Shown: positions 25,546 through 35,021 of the stretch, piece by piece
Layout of the letters: each line of letters starts with the position of its first letter
Numbering within the stretch: the stretch's first letter is position 1
NCBI GenBank assembly: GCA_045616445.1
Contig: JAZLGR010000018.1
Span: forward strand, 124,001 to 188,000
Source: Fimousia sp045616445
Lineage (GTDB): Bacteria > Bacillota > Clostridia > Lachnospirales > Lachnospiraceae
Reading direction: 5' to 3'
DNA: 64,000 nucleotides
The notes under the pieces: model-generated
What the model saw: only the letters and a program-made list of their open reading frames with translations
Told to the model about the DNA's origin: nothing
The model's database searches: none
Made by a program: the position numbers and the translations under genes

Positions 25546-26607
25546 ATGGCGAAAGCGAATGCAAAAGAACAGAAATTAAAGGCATTAGATGCAGCGATTA
25601 CTAAGATCGAGAAGGATTTTGGTAAGGGAACTGTGATGAAATTAGGAGAATCCAGTGAGAATATGGGAGTGGAAGCAATCCCAACTGGTTCTTTAAGTTT
25701 AGATATCGCTCTTGGTGTTGGCGGTGTTCCACGTGGACGAATCATCGAAGTATACGGACCAGAATCTTCTGGTAAGACAACGGTAGCACTTCATATGATC
25801 GCAGAAGCACAGAAGAGAGATGGCATTGCAGGATTTATCGATGCAGAACATGCATTAGACCCTGTATATGCGAGAAATATTGGCGTAGATATTGACAATT
25901 TATACATTTCCCAGCCGGATAACGGGGAACAGGCATTGGAAATCACAGAAACCATGGTTCGTTCCGGCGCGATGGATATTATCGTAGTAGACTCCGTTGC
26001 TGCACTGGTACCAAAGGCTGAAATTGATGGTGAGATGGGTGATTCCCACGTTGGTTTACATGCGAGACTCATGTCCCAGGCCCTTCGTAAATTAACTGCA
26101 GCCATCAGCAAGTCCAACTGTGTTGTAATCTTTATCAACCAGTTACGTGAAAAAGTTGGTATCATGTTCGGTAATCCGGAAGTAACAACAGGTGGGCGTG
26201 CATTGAAGTTCTATTCTTCCATCCGTATGGATGTACGTCGTATCGAAACCTTAAAACAGAGTGGAGAGATGGTTGGTAACCGTACAAGAGTAAAGGTTGT
26301 GAAGAACAAAGTCGCTCCACCATTCAGAGAAGCAGAATTTGATATTATGTATGGAAAAGGTATTTCCATTGAAGGTGATATTTTAGACCTTGCAGCCAAA
26401 GAAGGTATCATCAACAAAGCAGGTGCATGGTATTCCTACGAAGGCGAAAAGATCGGACAGGGCCGTGAGAACAGCAAGCAGTTCTTAAGAGAACATCCTG
26501 CAATCATGGCAGAAGTGGAAGAGAAAGTTCGTGCAGCCTTTGGAATTGGCGATGCTGTGATTCCACCAGCTGAAGAACCAGCAGAGTATCCTGGTGATGA
26601 GGAATAA
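25546..26607 (+). CDS. recA: Recombinase RecA
   Basis: The strand-exchange ATPase and SOS coprotease. The 353-residue protein has Walker A GPESSGKTT near residue 66, Walker B IIVVDSVAAL, loop L1 EIDGEMGDSHVGLHARLMSQALRKL region and loop L2 NQLREKVGIMFGNPEVTTGG region, and an acidic tail. AAGGAGAAC precedes the ATG. It is followed after six bases by recX, and the promoter bears an SOS operator. Confidence 0.98.
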   Translation: MAKANAKEQKLKALDAAITKIEKDFGKGTVMKLGESSENMGVEAIPTGSLSLDIALGVGGVPRGRIIEVYGPESSGKTTVALHMIAEAQKRDGIAGFIDAEHALDPVYARNIGVDIDNLYISQPDNGEQALEITETMVRSGAMDIIVVDSVAALVPKAEIDGEMGDSHVGLHARLMSQALRKLTAAISKSNCVVIFINQLREKVGIMFGNPEVTTGGRALKFYSSIRMDVRRIETLKQSGEMVGNRTRVKVVKNKVAPPFREAEFDIMYGKGISIEGDILDLAAKEGIINKAGAWYSYEGEKIGQGRENSKQFLREHPAIMAEVEEKVRAAFGIGDAVIPPAEEPAEYPGDEE

Positions 26608-26613
26608 TCCTTC

Positions 26614-27219
26614 ATGGAAGTAACGAAGCTTTCCGAAGACGGAAAGTATAAAGTCAGAGTAGATATTGATGGAGAGTATGCATTCTTCCTCTACCGCAAG
26701 GAGCTTCGTAAGCTCCAGATCAAAGTAGGAGAAGAGATCTCCGCCAAAGTGATGAATGATATCTATGAATTATTATTATATCCAAGATGTAAGAATAAAG
26801 CATTGGGCTTACTGCAATATCGTAACCGTACCGTGAAGGAGCTTGGCGACAAGCTGAAACAGAACGGCTATCCGGAACCGATCATTGCAAGGGTGATGTC
26901 CTTTTTGATGGAATACGGCTTTTTAGACGACGCAGCCTATACACGCAGCTATATCGAACTGAAAAGCGGTTCTAAGAGCCGTATGCAGCTTTCTCAGGAG
27001 CTGAACCGCAAGGGAATCAGCAGAGAACTTTTCAATGAAATCTGGGAGGAACAACCGGAAGACTTAGAAGAGGAGAGCCTCAGACAGGCCATGGCAAAGC
27101 GTATGAAGACCAAGGGACCAGTCACAAGAGAAAACTATCAGAAGCATTATGGATATTTTGCGAGGAAGGGATATCGTTCGGCAAGTATTACGCGACTTTT
27201 AAAGGAATATGAAGCATAA
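26614..27219 (+). CDS. recX: Regulatory protein RecX
   Basis: A 201-residue modulator that binds the RecA filament and limits its activity. It has an N-terminal region followed by three-helix repeats, including ALGLLQYRNRTVKELGDKL, RVMSFLMEYGFLDDAAYTRSY and the later KHYGYFARKGYRSASITRLL. It starts six bases after recA, so it shares the SOS promoter, and ends at a terminator. Length and arrangement fit Firmicutes RecX. Confidence 0.93.
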   Translation: MEVTKLSEDGKYKVRVDIDGEYAFFLYRKELRKLQIKVGEEISAKVMNDIYELLLYPRCKNKALGLLQYRNRTVKELGDKLKQNGYPEPIIARVMSFLMEYGFLDDAAYTRSYIELKSGSKSRMQLSQELNRKGISRELFNEIWEEQPEDLEEESLRQAMAKRMKTKGPVTRENYQKHYGYFARKGYRSASITRLLKEYEA

Positions 27220-27221
27220 TC

Positions 27222-27250
27222 AAGGGCTGCTCACATGGGCAGCCCTTTTT
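27222..27250 (+). terminator. Terminator after recA-recX
   Basis: AAGGGCTGC, loop, GGCAGCCCTT and Ts. Confidence 0.9.
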
Positions 27251-27277
27251 GAATTTTTGAGAAAAGAGAAGTAACCT

Positions 27278-27973
27278 ATGAATTATCAGATTGAAGGACC
27301 AAAGTATAAACCATTGATCCTCTTTCAGGAGGATGAAATCCAGGCTGGTTTAAAGCATTATCCATATGATCAGATTACCAGCATTGAGATTACTTATGAA
27401 CCATCCATCCTATCTGCAGGGATTGCAACCTGTGTCGTTGGAGGAAAGAAGGTGAATCTCTCCTTTGCCAGAAGCTCCGAGGAGACGATGAAGAAAGCGG
27501 TAAAGGAGCTTCGAAAGCTCATTGCCCAGCGTGAGAGTGAGCAGGAAGTCTTCTTAAAAACAGCAGAGGATATGATGGGATTCTGCACCAAGAGAGATTT
27601 TAAAGCTATCCTTACAAGAAGGAAGACCATAGCAGATTTCCGTGTGGTCGCAGAGCAGATTGAAGAAGGAGAGTGTGTTCATTACTGCTTTATGGGACAT
27701 TATCGTAAGCTTGACCAGACAGGCAGAGAACTGATTTCTGACTCTGGTATTATCGCCTTTGCGGTGACCAATAAAAGGATTGTGGCAGGCTATATGGACC
27801 ATAAGGCAAAGCAGCATTACAGCATCCCATTAAGTGAAGATGTTGTGATTCGCAAGGAGAAAGACCTGTTATTTAGTGTTCTCATTGTGGAGGATTATCG
27901 AGTGATGAACCGTATTGTATTCGATACACAGATCAGTAGTGAAGTGTACGAAGCGGTCTTAAAGAATTTTTAA
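27278..27973 (+). CDS. Uncharacterised protein with two PH-like domains
   Basis: A 231-residue soluble protein with no signal peptide or membrane segment. Two beta-rich parts, about 10-85 (ending in the helix TMKKAVKELRKLIAQRE) and about 125-228 (with GIIAFAVTNKRIVAGYMDHKA), resemble bacterial PH domains of the YokE/bPH type, in which the TNKRI phrase is common. The relation is judged by pattern only. It lies between recX and rny with its own short leader and RBS AGAGAAG. Function unknown. Confidence 0.6.
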   Translation: MNYQIEGPKYKPLILFQEDEIQAGLKHYPYDQITSIEITYEPSILSAGIATCVVGGKKVNLSFARSSEETMKKAVKELRKLIAQRESEQEVFLKTAEDMMGFCTKRDFKAILTRRKTIADFRVVAEQIEEGECVHYCFMGHYRKLDQTGRELISDSGIIAFAVTNKRIVAGYMDHKAKQHYSIPLSEDVVIRKEKDLLFSVLIVEDYRVMNRIVFDTQISSEVYEAVLKNF

Positions 27974-27989
27974 AAGTATTGCGGTTTAC

Positions 27990-28018
27990 TTGACATAATT
28001 AGGAAAAAAGTATAAAAT
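27990..28018 (+). promoter_or_regulatory. Likely rny promoter
   Basis: TTGACA (27990-27995), 17-base spacer, TAAAAT (28013-28018) within TATAAAATTT. Confidence 0.65.
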
Positions 28019-28075
28019 TTATTTGTTGTACTTTTGTACGTACATCAAAATTGAATAAAGGAGGTAGCCTGTAAG

Positions 28076-29623
28076 ATGGTATACGCTATTATCGCTGCTA
28101 TCGTTTTTCTTGCAATCGGTGTAGGTATCGGTATGGTTGCTGGTATTAATAAGCAGAAGAATGCTGATGCTGCAACAATTGGTAATGCTGAAACAAAAGC
28201 AAGAACGATTATTGATGATGCGATCAAATCAGCGGAATCCACTAAGCGCGAAGCTAGTCTTGCCGTGAAAGAAGAAACAATCAAGGCAAAGAATGAGTTC
28301 GAAAAAGAAACAAAAGAACGTCGTGCTGAGCTTCAGAAGTACGAAAAGCGTGTGCTTAGCAAGGAAGAAGCGATTGAACGTAAGGCTGATCAGTTAGATC
28401 GTAAAGAACAGTCTCTTGCATCTAAAGAAGGCAGATTAAATAAGCAGAAAGCAGAAGTTGAAAAACTTCAGGCAAAACACTTACAGGAACTGGAACGTAT
28501 TTCAGGTTTAACCTCTGAACAGGCAAAAGAATATTTATTGACTATGGTTGAAGATGATGTGAAGCACGAAACTGCTGTCATGATCAAAGAGATGACAACA
28601 AAAGCGAAAGAAGAAGCTTCCAAAAAAGCGAAAGAGTATGTAGTAACTGCGATTCAGAAGTGTGCTGCAGATCATGTCGCTGAAACAACAATTTCTTTAG
28701 TTCAGCTTCCTAATGACGAAATGAAGGGAAGAATCATTGGTCGAGAAGGTCGTAACATCCGTACATTAGAAACTATGACAGGTGTTGACTTAATCATTGA
28801 TGATACTCCGGAAGCTGTTATTTTATCAAGTTTTGATCCAGTTAGACGAGAAATTGCCAGAATTGCTCTTGAAAAATTAATTGTTGATGGTAGAATCCAT
28901 CCAGCAAGAATTGAAGAAATGGTAGAAAAAGCCACAAAAGAAGTAGAAGCGATGATGCGTGAAGAAGGCGAGGCTGCTACTTTAGAAGTTGGTGTACATG
29001 GTATTCATCCGGAATTAATTCGTCTTTTAGGTAAGATGAAGTTCCGTACCAGTTATGGTCAGAATGCATTAAAGCATTCTATTGAAGTAGCTCAGTTATC
29101 CGGCTTATTAGCTGCTGAAATCGGAGTAGATGTTCGTATGGCTAAGCGTGCAGGCCTTCTGCATGACATCGGTAAATCCGTAGACCACGAGATGGAAGGT
29201 TCTCATATCTCCATCGGTGTGGACTTATGTCGTCGATACAAAGAATCTCCACTTGTAATTAATGCAGTAGAAGCTCATCATGGTGACGTGGAACCACAGT
29301 CCCTGATCGCTTGTATTGTACAGGCTGCAGATACAATTTCTGCTGCAAGACCTGGTGCAAGACGTGAAACTTTAGAAAGTTACACAACAAGATTAAAACA
29401 GTTAGAAGATATTGCCAATGGATTTAAGGGCGTTGATAAAACTTTTGCTATTCAGGCGGGTCGAGAATTACGTGTTATGGTAGTTCCTGAACAGGTAAGT
29501 GATAGCGATATGGTAATCTTAGCAAGAGATATTTCTAAACAGATTGAAGCTGAATTAGAATATCCTGGACAGATCAAGGTTAATGTAATCCGTGAGTCCA
29601 GAGCAACAGATTACGCAAAATAA
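28076..29623 (+). CDS. rny: Ribonuclease Y
   Basis: A membrane-anchored endoribonuclease that starts mRNA decay in Firmicutes. The 515-residue protein has an N-terminal membrane helix (about 3-23), a long charged coiled coil (about 40-200), a KH domain (about 205-270, GRIIGREGRNIRTLE) and an HD domain with the HDIGKS metal site near residue 365. The ATG follows AAAGGAGGTAGCCTGTAAG. It is a single-gene unit between a promoter and a strong terminator. Confidence 0.97.
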   Translation: MVYAIIAAIVFLAIGVGIGMVAGINKQKNADAATIGNAETKARTIIDDAIKSAESTKREASLAVKEETIKAKNEFEKETKERRAELQKYEKRVLSKEEAIERKADQLDRKEQSLASKEGRLNKQKAEVEKLQAKHLQELERISGLTSEQAKEYLLTMVEDDVKHETAVMIKEMTTKAKEEASKKAKEYVVTAIQKCAADHVAETTISLVQLPNDEMKGRIIGREGRNIRTLETMTGVDLIIDDTPEAVILSSFDPVRREIARIALEKLIVDGRIHPARIEEMVEKATKEVEAMMREEGEAATLEVGVHGIHPELIRLLGKMKFRTSYGQNALKHSIEVAQLSGLLAAEIGVDVRMAKRAGLLHDIGKSVDHEMEGSHISIGVDLCRRYKESPLVINAVEAHHGDVEPQSLIACIVQAADTISAARPGARRETLESYTTRLKQLEDIANGFKGVDKTFAIQAGRELRVMVVPEQVSDSDMVILARDISKQIEAELEYPGQIKVNVIRESRATDYAK

Positions 29624-29637
29624 TCATGAAATAATAT

Positions 29638-29670
29638 GGCGACAGACTTTTTAAAGTCTGTCGCTTTTTT
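29638..29670 (+). terminator. Terminator after rny
   Basis: GCGACAGACTT, TTT loop, AAAGTCTGTCGC and six Ts. Confidence 0.93.
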
Positions 29671-29774
29671 CATGATATCGGAAACTTTGTTTCCATACCT
29701 TTTTTTGCCGCGGATATGATATAATCTACTTGGTATAATAAATATAAGAATGTAGAAAAATATAGGAGAAGACT

Positions 29775-30302
29775 ATGGGCGAATATAAAAAGATCAGACA
29801 GGAACTGATGTATCAGGGCAAAGTGGTTGGCTTTTACAAAGATATCTTGGAGCTGCCGAATGGCCAGGTGGTAGAATGGGATCTGGTGAAGCATCCGGGT
29901 GCGGCTGCGATCATCCCGGTACTTCCGGACGGAAGAATCATTCTGGTTTACCAGTACCGCAATGCACTGGATTATAAGACTTATGAAATCCCTGCAGGAG
30001 GTATTGAAAAGGGGGAAACTGCCCTTGCATGCGTGACCCGTGAAGTGGAAGAAGAGACCGGTTATAAAGCAGGAAAGATTGATTTTCTCATCAAGGTCAT
30101 CACTGCAATCGGCTTTTGTGATGAGATGATCCCAATCTTTGTGGCCACTGATCTGACCAAAACAAAGCAGAATTTAGACCCGGAAGAAGAGATTGATCTG
30201 CTCGTCGTAACCATGGACGAAGCCGTGGATATGATACTGACAGGAAAAATTATAGATGCAAAGAGTATTTCGGGGATTCTTGCATATAAAGCGACTTTAT
30301 AG
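29775..30302 (+). CDS. NUDIX hydrolase, probable ADP-ribose pyrophosphatase
   Basis: A 175-residue enzyme of the ADP-ribose pyrophosphatase type (NudF-like), which splits ADP-ribose to AMP and ribose-5-phosphate. The Nudix box is complete: GGIEKGETALACVT then REVEEETGY. The N-terminal strand arrangement (VEWDLVKHPGAAAIIPVL) and IILVYQYR before the box match the ADP-ribose subfamily. ATAGGAGAAG precedes the ATG. Exact substrate is inferred. Confidence 0.88.
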   Translation: MGEYKKIRQELMYQGKVVGFYKDILELPNGQVVEWDLVKHPGAAAIIPVLPDGRIILVYQYRNALDYKTYEIPAGGIEKGETALACVTREVEEETGYKAGKIDFLIKVITAIGFCDEMIPIFVATDLTKTKQNLDPEEEIDLLVVTMDEAVDMILTGKIIDAKSISGILAYKATL

Positions 30303-30383
30303 TATAATATGAACAAATAAATAGGGCATAATTGTGTCTATTTTATGAATTAATTATATTAAATATAAGGAAAGGTGATAGAT

Positions 30384-32549
30384 ATGCCATATAGAATTAC
30401 AGAATTAGATCCATTGTTAAAGCCATTTGAAGCTGATATCAAGAACCGTATGAGCCAGTACGAGAGCAAGAAAATCGCTTTATTAAAGGATTTTAAGACA
30501 TTAAAAGACTTTGCAAATGGCCACAAGTTCTATGGTATTCATCAGGAAGATGGTGGATGGTATTATCGTGAATGGGCACCGGCTGCAGATAAGATGTGGT
30601 TCACAGGTGAATTCAACAACTGGGATAAGAAATCACATCCGATGAAGAAGTTAGCGAATGGTGTTTTTGAAATCTTTATTGAAGGCGTAGACGCTCTCTG
30701 GAACGGCTGTAAGGTGAAAGCAGTTGTTGAACACAAGGGAGAAGTATTTGAACGTATTCCTTCTTATGCAACAAGAGTTGTACAGGATCCAAAGACTGTT
30801 GGTTTTGATGCAGAAGTATGGGATGTATACGCTCCATTTGACTGGACAGATGAAAACTTTAAGGGTGAAGAAGTACCTCTCGTTTATGAATGTCATATTG
30901 GTATGGCACAGAATAAATATGGAATCGGTACTTACGAAGAATTCCGTGATAATACATTACCAAGAATCAAGGAATTGGGTTATAACACCATTCAGATCAT
31001 GGCAATCATGGAACATCCATACTATGGTTCCTTTGGATATCAGGTATCCAACTTCTTTGCTGCATCTTCTAAATATGGTAATCCAGACGGATTAAAATCT
31101 CTGATCAATACTGCACATAAGATGGGTATCCGTGTATTATTAGACGTTGTTCATTCCCACGCAGTTAAGAATACAGCAGAAGGTATCAACATGTTTGACG
31201 GTACAGAATATCAGTACTTCCACTCTGGTGAAAAGGGTGATCACTCTGCATGGGGAACCAAGTTATTCAACTACGATAAGAATGAAGTAATTCATTTCTT
31301 ATTATCCAACTTAAAATTCTGGATGGATGTATATCACTTTGATGGATTCCGTTTCGACGGTGTTACATCCATGATTTATAAAGATCATGGCTTAGGTACT
31401 TCCTTCGATACATACAGCAAGTACTACAGCCTGAATACAGAAACAGACGCACTGGTATACTTACAGTTAGCGAATGAATTAATCCATGACATTAATCCGG
31501 ATGCAATGACAATTGCAGAAGATATGTCTGGTATGCCAGGTATGTGTCTTCCAATTGAAGATGGCGGTATGGGATTTGACTACCGTCTCTCCATGGGAAC
31601 TCCAGATTTCTGGATCAGAACGATCAAAGAACAGACCGATGAAAACTGGGATGTTTGGAAGATGTATGATGAATTAACAGGCAGAAGACCGGAAGAAAAG
31701 GTTGTAGGATATGCAGAATCCCATGACCAGGCATTAGTAGGCGATAAGACTCTGATGTTCCGTCTCTGTGATGCAGATATGTACTGGGGCATGGAAGTAA
31801 ATTCCCAGAATATCGTTGTTGACCGTGGTGTGGCCCTTCATAAGATGATCCGTCTCGTAACAAGCGCCCTTGCAGGTGATGGTTACCTCTGCTTCATGGG
31901 TAATGAATTCGGTCATCCAGAATGGATTGACTTCCCACGTGAAGGCAATGACTGGAGCTACCATTACTGCCGTCGTCAGTGGCATCTCGTAGATGATCAT
32001 AACCTTCGTTATTACTTCCTTAATGACTTCGATAAGGCTATGATCAAGATGACAAAAGAGAATAACATCTTAAAGGTTCGTCCGAACAACTTATGGATGG
32101 ATACAGATGGCAACATGCTCATCTTCGAAAGAGCTGGTTTAATCTTCGTATTCAATTTCCATCCAACATGGTCCAAGGACGGCTACTGGATTCCAATGCC
32201 GGATACAGGCAAATATCAGGTAATCTTAAGCACAGATGATTCCAGATTTGGTGGCAAGGATCAGATTTCCACATCTTATATCTACGATTCCAAGGAAGTA
32301 ATCGTACCTTACGAAGAAGAAGTGGAAAAGGATGTTCCAGATCCAACAGACAAGACTAAGAAGATTACTAAGAAAGTTGTTGAAACCAAGTATAAGAAGA
32401 AGACAGGCTTCCAGTTCTACGCACCAGCTCGTACAGCAGCTGTATTAAAGAAAGTAGATATGCCTGCTGTTGGCCCAACAATCAAATCTGCAGAAGAATT
32501 AGAAGATGAAGCAGAAAAGAAGGCAACAGACATTGGCGGAACCAAATAA
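30384..32549 (+). CDS. 1,4-alpha-glucan branching enzyme, eukaryote-like GH13 type
   Basis: A 721-residue glycogen branching enzyme. A CBM48-like N-terminus (about 45-140, GWYYREWAPAADKMWFTGEFNNW) precedes the GH13 barrel with its conserved regions: DVVHSH, the nucleophile Asp in GFRFDGVTSM, the acid-base Glu in TIAEDMSGMPG, and YAESHDQALVGD. Wording such as WAPAADKMWFTGEFNNW, NMFDGTEYQYFHSG and FRFDGVTSMIYKDHG resembles the eukaryotic and archaeal-like GH13_8 group rather than E. coli GlgB. The C-terminus ends in a charged KK/EE-rich tail. ATG 30384 follows AAAGGTGA; an upstream GTG is less likely. No other glycogen genes are adjacent. Confidence 0.92.
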   Translation: MPYRITELDPLLKPFEADIKNRMSQYESKKIALLKDFKTLKDFANGHKFYGIHQEDGGWYYREWAPAADKMWFTGEFNNWDKKSHPMKKLANGVFEIFIEGVDALWNGCKVKAVVEHKGEVFERIPSYATRVVQDPKTVGFDAEVWDVYAPFDWTDENFKGEEVPLVYECHIGMAQNKYGIGTYEEFRDNTLPRIKELGYNTIQIMAIMEHPYYGSFGYQVSNFFAASSKYGNPDGLKSLINTAHKMGIRVLLDVVHSHAVKNTAEGINMFDGTEYQYFHSGEKGDHSAWGTKLFNYDKNEVIHFLLSNLKFWMDVYHFDGFRFDGVTSMIYKDHGLGTSFDTYSKYYSLNTETDALVYLQLANELIHDINPDAMTIAEDMSGMPGMCLPIEDGGMGFDYRLSMGTPDFWIRTIKEQTDENWDVWKMYDELTGRRPEEKVVGYAESHDQALVGDKTLMFRLCDADMYWGMEVNSQNIVVDRGVALHKMIRLVTSALAGDGYLCFMGNEFGHPEWIDFPREGNDWSYHYCRRQWHLVDDHNLRYYFLNDFDKAMIKMTKENNILKVRPNNLWMDTDGNMLIFERAGLIFVFNFHPTWSKDGYWIPMPDTGKYQVILSTDDSRFGGKDQISTSYIYDSKEVIVPYEEEVEKDVPDPTDKTKKITKKVVETKYKKKTGFQFYAPARTAAVLKKVDMPAVGPTIKSAEELEDEAEKKATDIGGTK

Positions 32550-32555
32550 CTTTGG

Positions 32556-32584
32556 TTGACGACTATTTATAAAAGTGTTATATT
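32556..32584 (+). promoter_or_regulatory. Promoter of the FMN riboswitch-ribU unit
   Basis: TTGACG (32556-32561), 17-base spacer, TATATT (32579-32584). Confidence 0.75.
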
Positions 32585-32599
32585 ATTAAAGTAATAATA

Positions 32600-32712
32600 A
32601 TTCTTCGGGGCAGGGTGCAATTCCCTACCGGCGGTATAGCCCGCGAGCCGCAAGGCATGATTTGGTGAGATTCCAAAGCCGACAGTACAGTCTGGATGTG
32701 AGAAGAGAACTT
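32600..32712 (+). promoter_or_regulatory. FMN riboswitch (RFN element)
   Basis: All RFN landmarks are present: CTTCGGGGCAGGG, TTCCCTACCGGCGGTA, AGCCCGCGAGCC, GGTGAGATTCC, and GCCGACAGTACAGTCTGGATG close to AGAAGAGA. FMN binding should lower expression of the riboflavin transporter gene downstream through the terminator at 32732. Confidence 0.96.
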
Positions 32713-32730
32713 GATTATTTTATGATATTT

Positions 32731-32769
32731 CATCCCCGAATGCATATTGCGTTCGGGGATTTCTTTTTG
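32731..32769 (+). terminator. Terminator controlled by the FMN riboswitch
   Basis: ATCCCCGAATGC, ATAT loop, GCGTTCGGGGAT and Ts. Confidence 0.9.
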
Positions 32770-32857
32770 TAACCGAAAACCCTAGCAGTTGCAAAATGCC
32801 CAATAAGATTCAGGTTCCCGTGAAGAATTGAATAATTAATTTTTGGAGGCATTCATT

Positions 32858-33451
32858 ATGAACAAGAAAAAAGTAAACGTAAGAGCAATCACCATGACAG
32901 GATTATTTGGCGCATTATCAGCAGTATTGATGATGTTTTCCTTCAGCGTACCGCTGATGCCAAGCTTTATTAAGATGGACCTTTCTGAACTGCCAGCACT
33001 GATCGCAGCGTTCTCTATGGGACCTTTATCCGGTGCAGCAGTTTGTCTGGTTAAAAACCTGATCAATGTATTATTCACAACAACCGGCGGCGTTGGCGAA
33101 TTCTCCAACTTCCTCTTAGGCTGTTTCTTCGTTGTACCAGCAGGTCTCATTTACAAAAAGAATAAGAGCAAGAATGGCGCGTTAATCGGATCCGTCGTTG
33201 GTGCAGTATTCATGGCAGGCGCATCTCTTATTTCCAACTATTTTGTTGTATATCCAATGTACAGCATGTTTATGCCAATGGAAGCAATCATCGGTATGTA
33301 TCAGGCAATCTACGCCGGCGCAGATTCCTTATTAAAATGTCTGATCATCTTCAATGTACCGTTTACATTCGTCAAGGGCATGATCAGTGTAGTCATTACC
33401 TTTATCGTGTACAAACACATCTCACCAATCATCAAAGGTACTGCAAGATAA
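32858..33451 (+). CDS. ribU: Riboflavin ECF transporter substrate-binding subunit
   Basis: A 197-residue membrane S component with about six hydrophobic helices, which works with a shared EcfAAT energising module not found in this window. The N-terminal TGLFGALSAVLMMF segment, DLSELPALIAAFSMGPLSGA and the NVLFTTTGGVGEFSNFLLG block are typical of RibU. The FMN riboswitch upstream supports riboflavin as substrate. ATG 32858 follows TTGGAGGC; a longer start at 32843 lacks a ribosome site. Confidence 0.94.
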   Translation: MNKKKVNVRAITMTGLFGALSAVLMMFSFSVPLMPSFIKMDLSELPALIAAFSMGPLSGAAVCLVKNLINVLFTTTGGVGEFSNFLLGCFFVVPAGLIYKKNKSKNGALIGSVVGAVFMAGASLISNYFVVYPMYSMFMPMEAIIGMYQAIYAGADSLLKCLIIFNVPFTFVKGMISVVITFIVYKHISPIIKGTAR

Positions 33452-33523
33452 TAACTACGAACGATTGAGAAAATATTCAGAATATGGTATGATTTCTTCA
33501 TATAGTATTCTTAGGAGGCAGAC

Positions 33524-34420
33524 ATGGCAGTTAGACTTATTACAGATGGTGCTTGTGACCTCACAACAGAGTTTTTAAAACAACATGAGGTTTCACGTAT
33601 TCCATTCTATGTATCTTTTGACGGAGAAAAGTATTTAAAAGAAATTGAAGAATTAGATGTTAGAGATTTTTATCAGCAGATGATGGATCATAAGGATGTA
33701 TTTCCCAGAACTTCCTTACCTGCGATTAATGACTATATAGATTTGATTACGCCGATGCTTGAGGCAGGAGATGAAGTGGTTTGTATCTGTTTTACTTCCT
33801 GTTTAAGTGGTGCGTACAATGCAGCCTGCAATGCCCGCATGATTATCGAAGAAGATTATCCGGATGCAGAGCTTTACATGATCGATTCCCTATGTGCAAC
33901 CGTTACCCAGGCGCTTTATGTCCAGGAAGCAATCCGCATGAGAGATGCGGGTCTTAGTGCGAAGGAGATCGTGAGCAAGTTAGAAGCGATGAAGGAACCA
34001 AGCAAGATTTTCTTCACTGTTGGTAACCTCGACTACTTAATCCACGGCGGACGTATCGGCAAGATGGCCGGCAGAGTATCTAACACCTTAAACTTAAAAC
34101 CAATGATCGTTCTCGTGAATGGAGAATGTACCACAGGTGGTGTAGTAAGAAGCCGTAAGAAATCCATGAAGAAGGCTATTGACCTGATGAAGGATCATAT
34201 CAGCAAGAACGGCCTGAATATCAAAGACTACAACATCAACGTTGGTTATGGTTATGATATTGCAGAAGGTGCGAAGTTTGCAGAAGCTGTGAAGAAGGAA
34301 GCACAGGCGCTTGGTTATACAGGCGATGTTCCAACTGTTCAGATTGGCGCAACCATCGCAGTACATACCGGACCGGAAGCACTTGGTATTGGATTTGTAC
34401 CGAAGTATGAGACGATTTAA
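33524..34420 (+). CDS. DegV family fatty-acid-binding protein
   Basis: A 298-residue FakB-type protein. DegV/FakB proteins hold a fatty acid for phosphorylation by the FakA kinase. The N-terminal ITDGACDLTTEF, the RTSLPAINDY segment with Thr and Ser near residue 62, FTSCLSGAYNAA, and the sequence GGRIGKMAGRVSNTLNLKP near residue 170 are family hallmarks. TAGGAGGCAG precedes the ATG. It converges on the thioesterase gene across a shared terminator. Confidence 0.93.
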   Translation: MAVRLITDGACDLTTEFLKQHEVSRIPFYVSFDGEKYLKEIEELDVRDFYQQMMDHKDVFPRTSLPAINDYIDLITPMLEAGDEVVCICFTSCLSGAYNAACNARMIIEEDYPDAELYMIDSLCATVTQALYVQEAIRMRDAGLSAKEIVSKLEAMKEPSKIFFTVGNLDYLIHGGRIGKMAGRVSNTLNLKPMIVLVNGECTTGGVVRSRKKSMKKAIDLMKDHISKNGLNIKDYNINVGYGYDIAEGAKFAEAVKKEAQALGYTGDVPTVQIGATIAVHTGPEALGIGFVPKYETI

Positions 34421-34446
34421 AAATTGAATGAATTCATGTATGAATG

Positions 34447-34483
34447 AAAGGACGATATCTGGGAGGATATCGTCCTTATTATT
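34447..34483. terminator. Terminator between degV and the thioesterase gene
   Basis: AAAGGACGATATC, loop, GATATCGTCCTT then T-rich; the A-rich left side allows use in the opposite direction. Confidence 0.85.
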
Positions 34484-34492
34484 GTAAAATAT

Positions 34493-34882
34493 TTATTCAA
34501 ATCTGGCTTCTGTCTTTGCTACAAACTTCTCAGCATCCACAATGAATCTTTCGTGGGAGCACTGTCCTGCCCGACCGGTCTTATCTTTAACTTCAATATT
34601 GAAGGATAATCTCTTGCGGTCTACTTCAATCAATGTACATGTACATTCTACAGTTGCGCCAACTGGTGTTGCTGTCAAATGCTTAATGTTAAGCTTTGTG
34701 CCAACGCTTGTTGTGCCTTCATCTAATTTGCCTTCAAGTAATGCGACTGCAGTTTTCTCAGCAAGTAACGCCATAGCAGGTGTTGCATAAACTGGAAGAC
34801 TGCCGCTTCCCCAAACTGCTGCTGTATTCTCGGTAGTAACTTCTTCTGTTAATGTAATAGAATCGCCAATAACTAAATTCAT
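34493..34882 (-). CDS. FlK-like hotdog thioesterase
   Basis: A 129-residue hotdog-fold protein resembling fluoroacetyl-CoA thioesterase FlK and its many uncharacterised relatives. Family marks are an early LPVYATPAMALLAEKTAV stretch (central helix), SVGTKLNIKHLTATPVG, and GQCSHERFIVDAEKF near the end. The ATG at 34882 gives the expected N-terminus; the frame continues upstream to 34933 but that part is atypical. The ribosome site is weak (GCGAGAGAAAAG). The acyl-CoA substrate is unknown. Confidence 0.85.
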   Translation of the reverse strand: MNLVIGDSITLTEEVTTENTAAVWGSGSLPVYATPAMALLAEKTAVALLEGKLDEGTTSVGTKLNIKHLTATPVGATVECTCTLIEVDRKRLSFNIEVKDKTGRAGQCSHERFIVDAEKFVAKTEARFE

Positions 34883-35021
34883 CTTTTCTCTCGCTTTCTG
34901 TCTGATTGTATTTTGCTGATTGTGCCAAAACACCTACCCTTATTATAGCAGAGAGATCGTGGTAATTCTATGATTTTATGCTATAATAAGAAAAACCTCA
35001 TTTCAGAAAGGAGATATTGCG

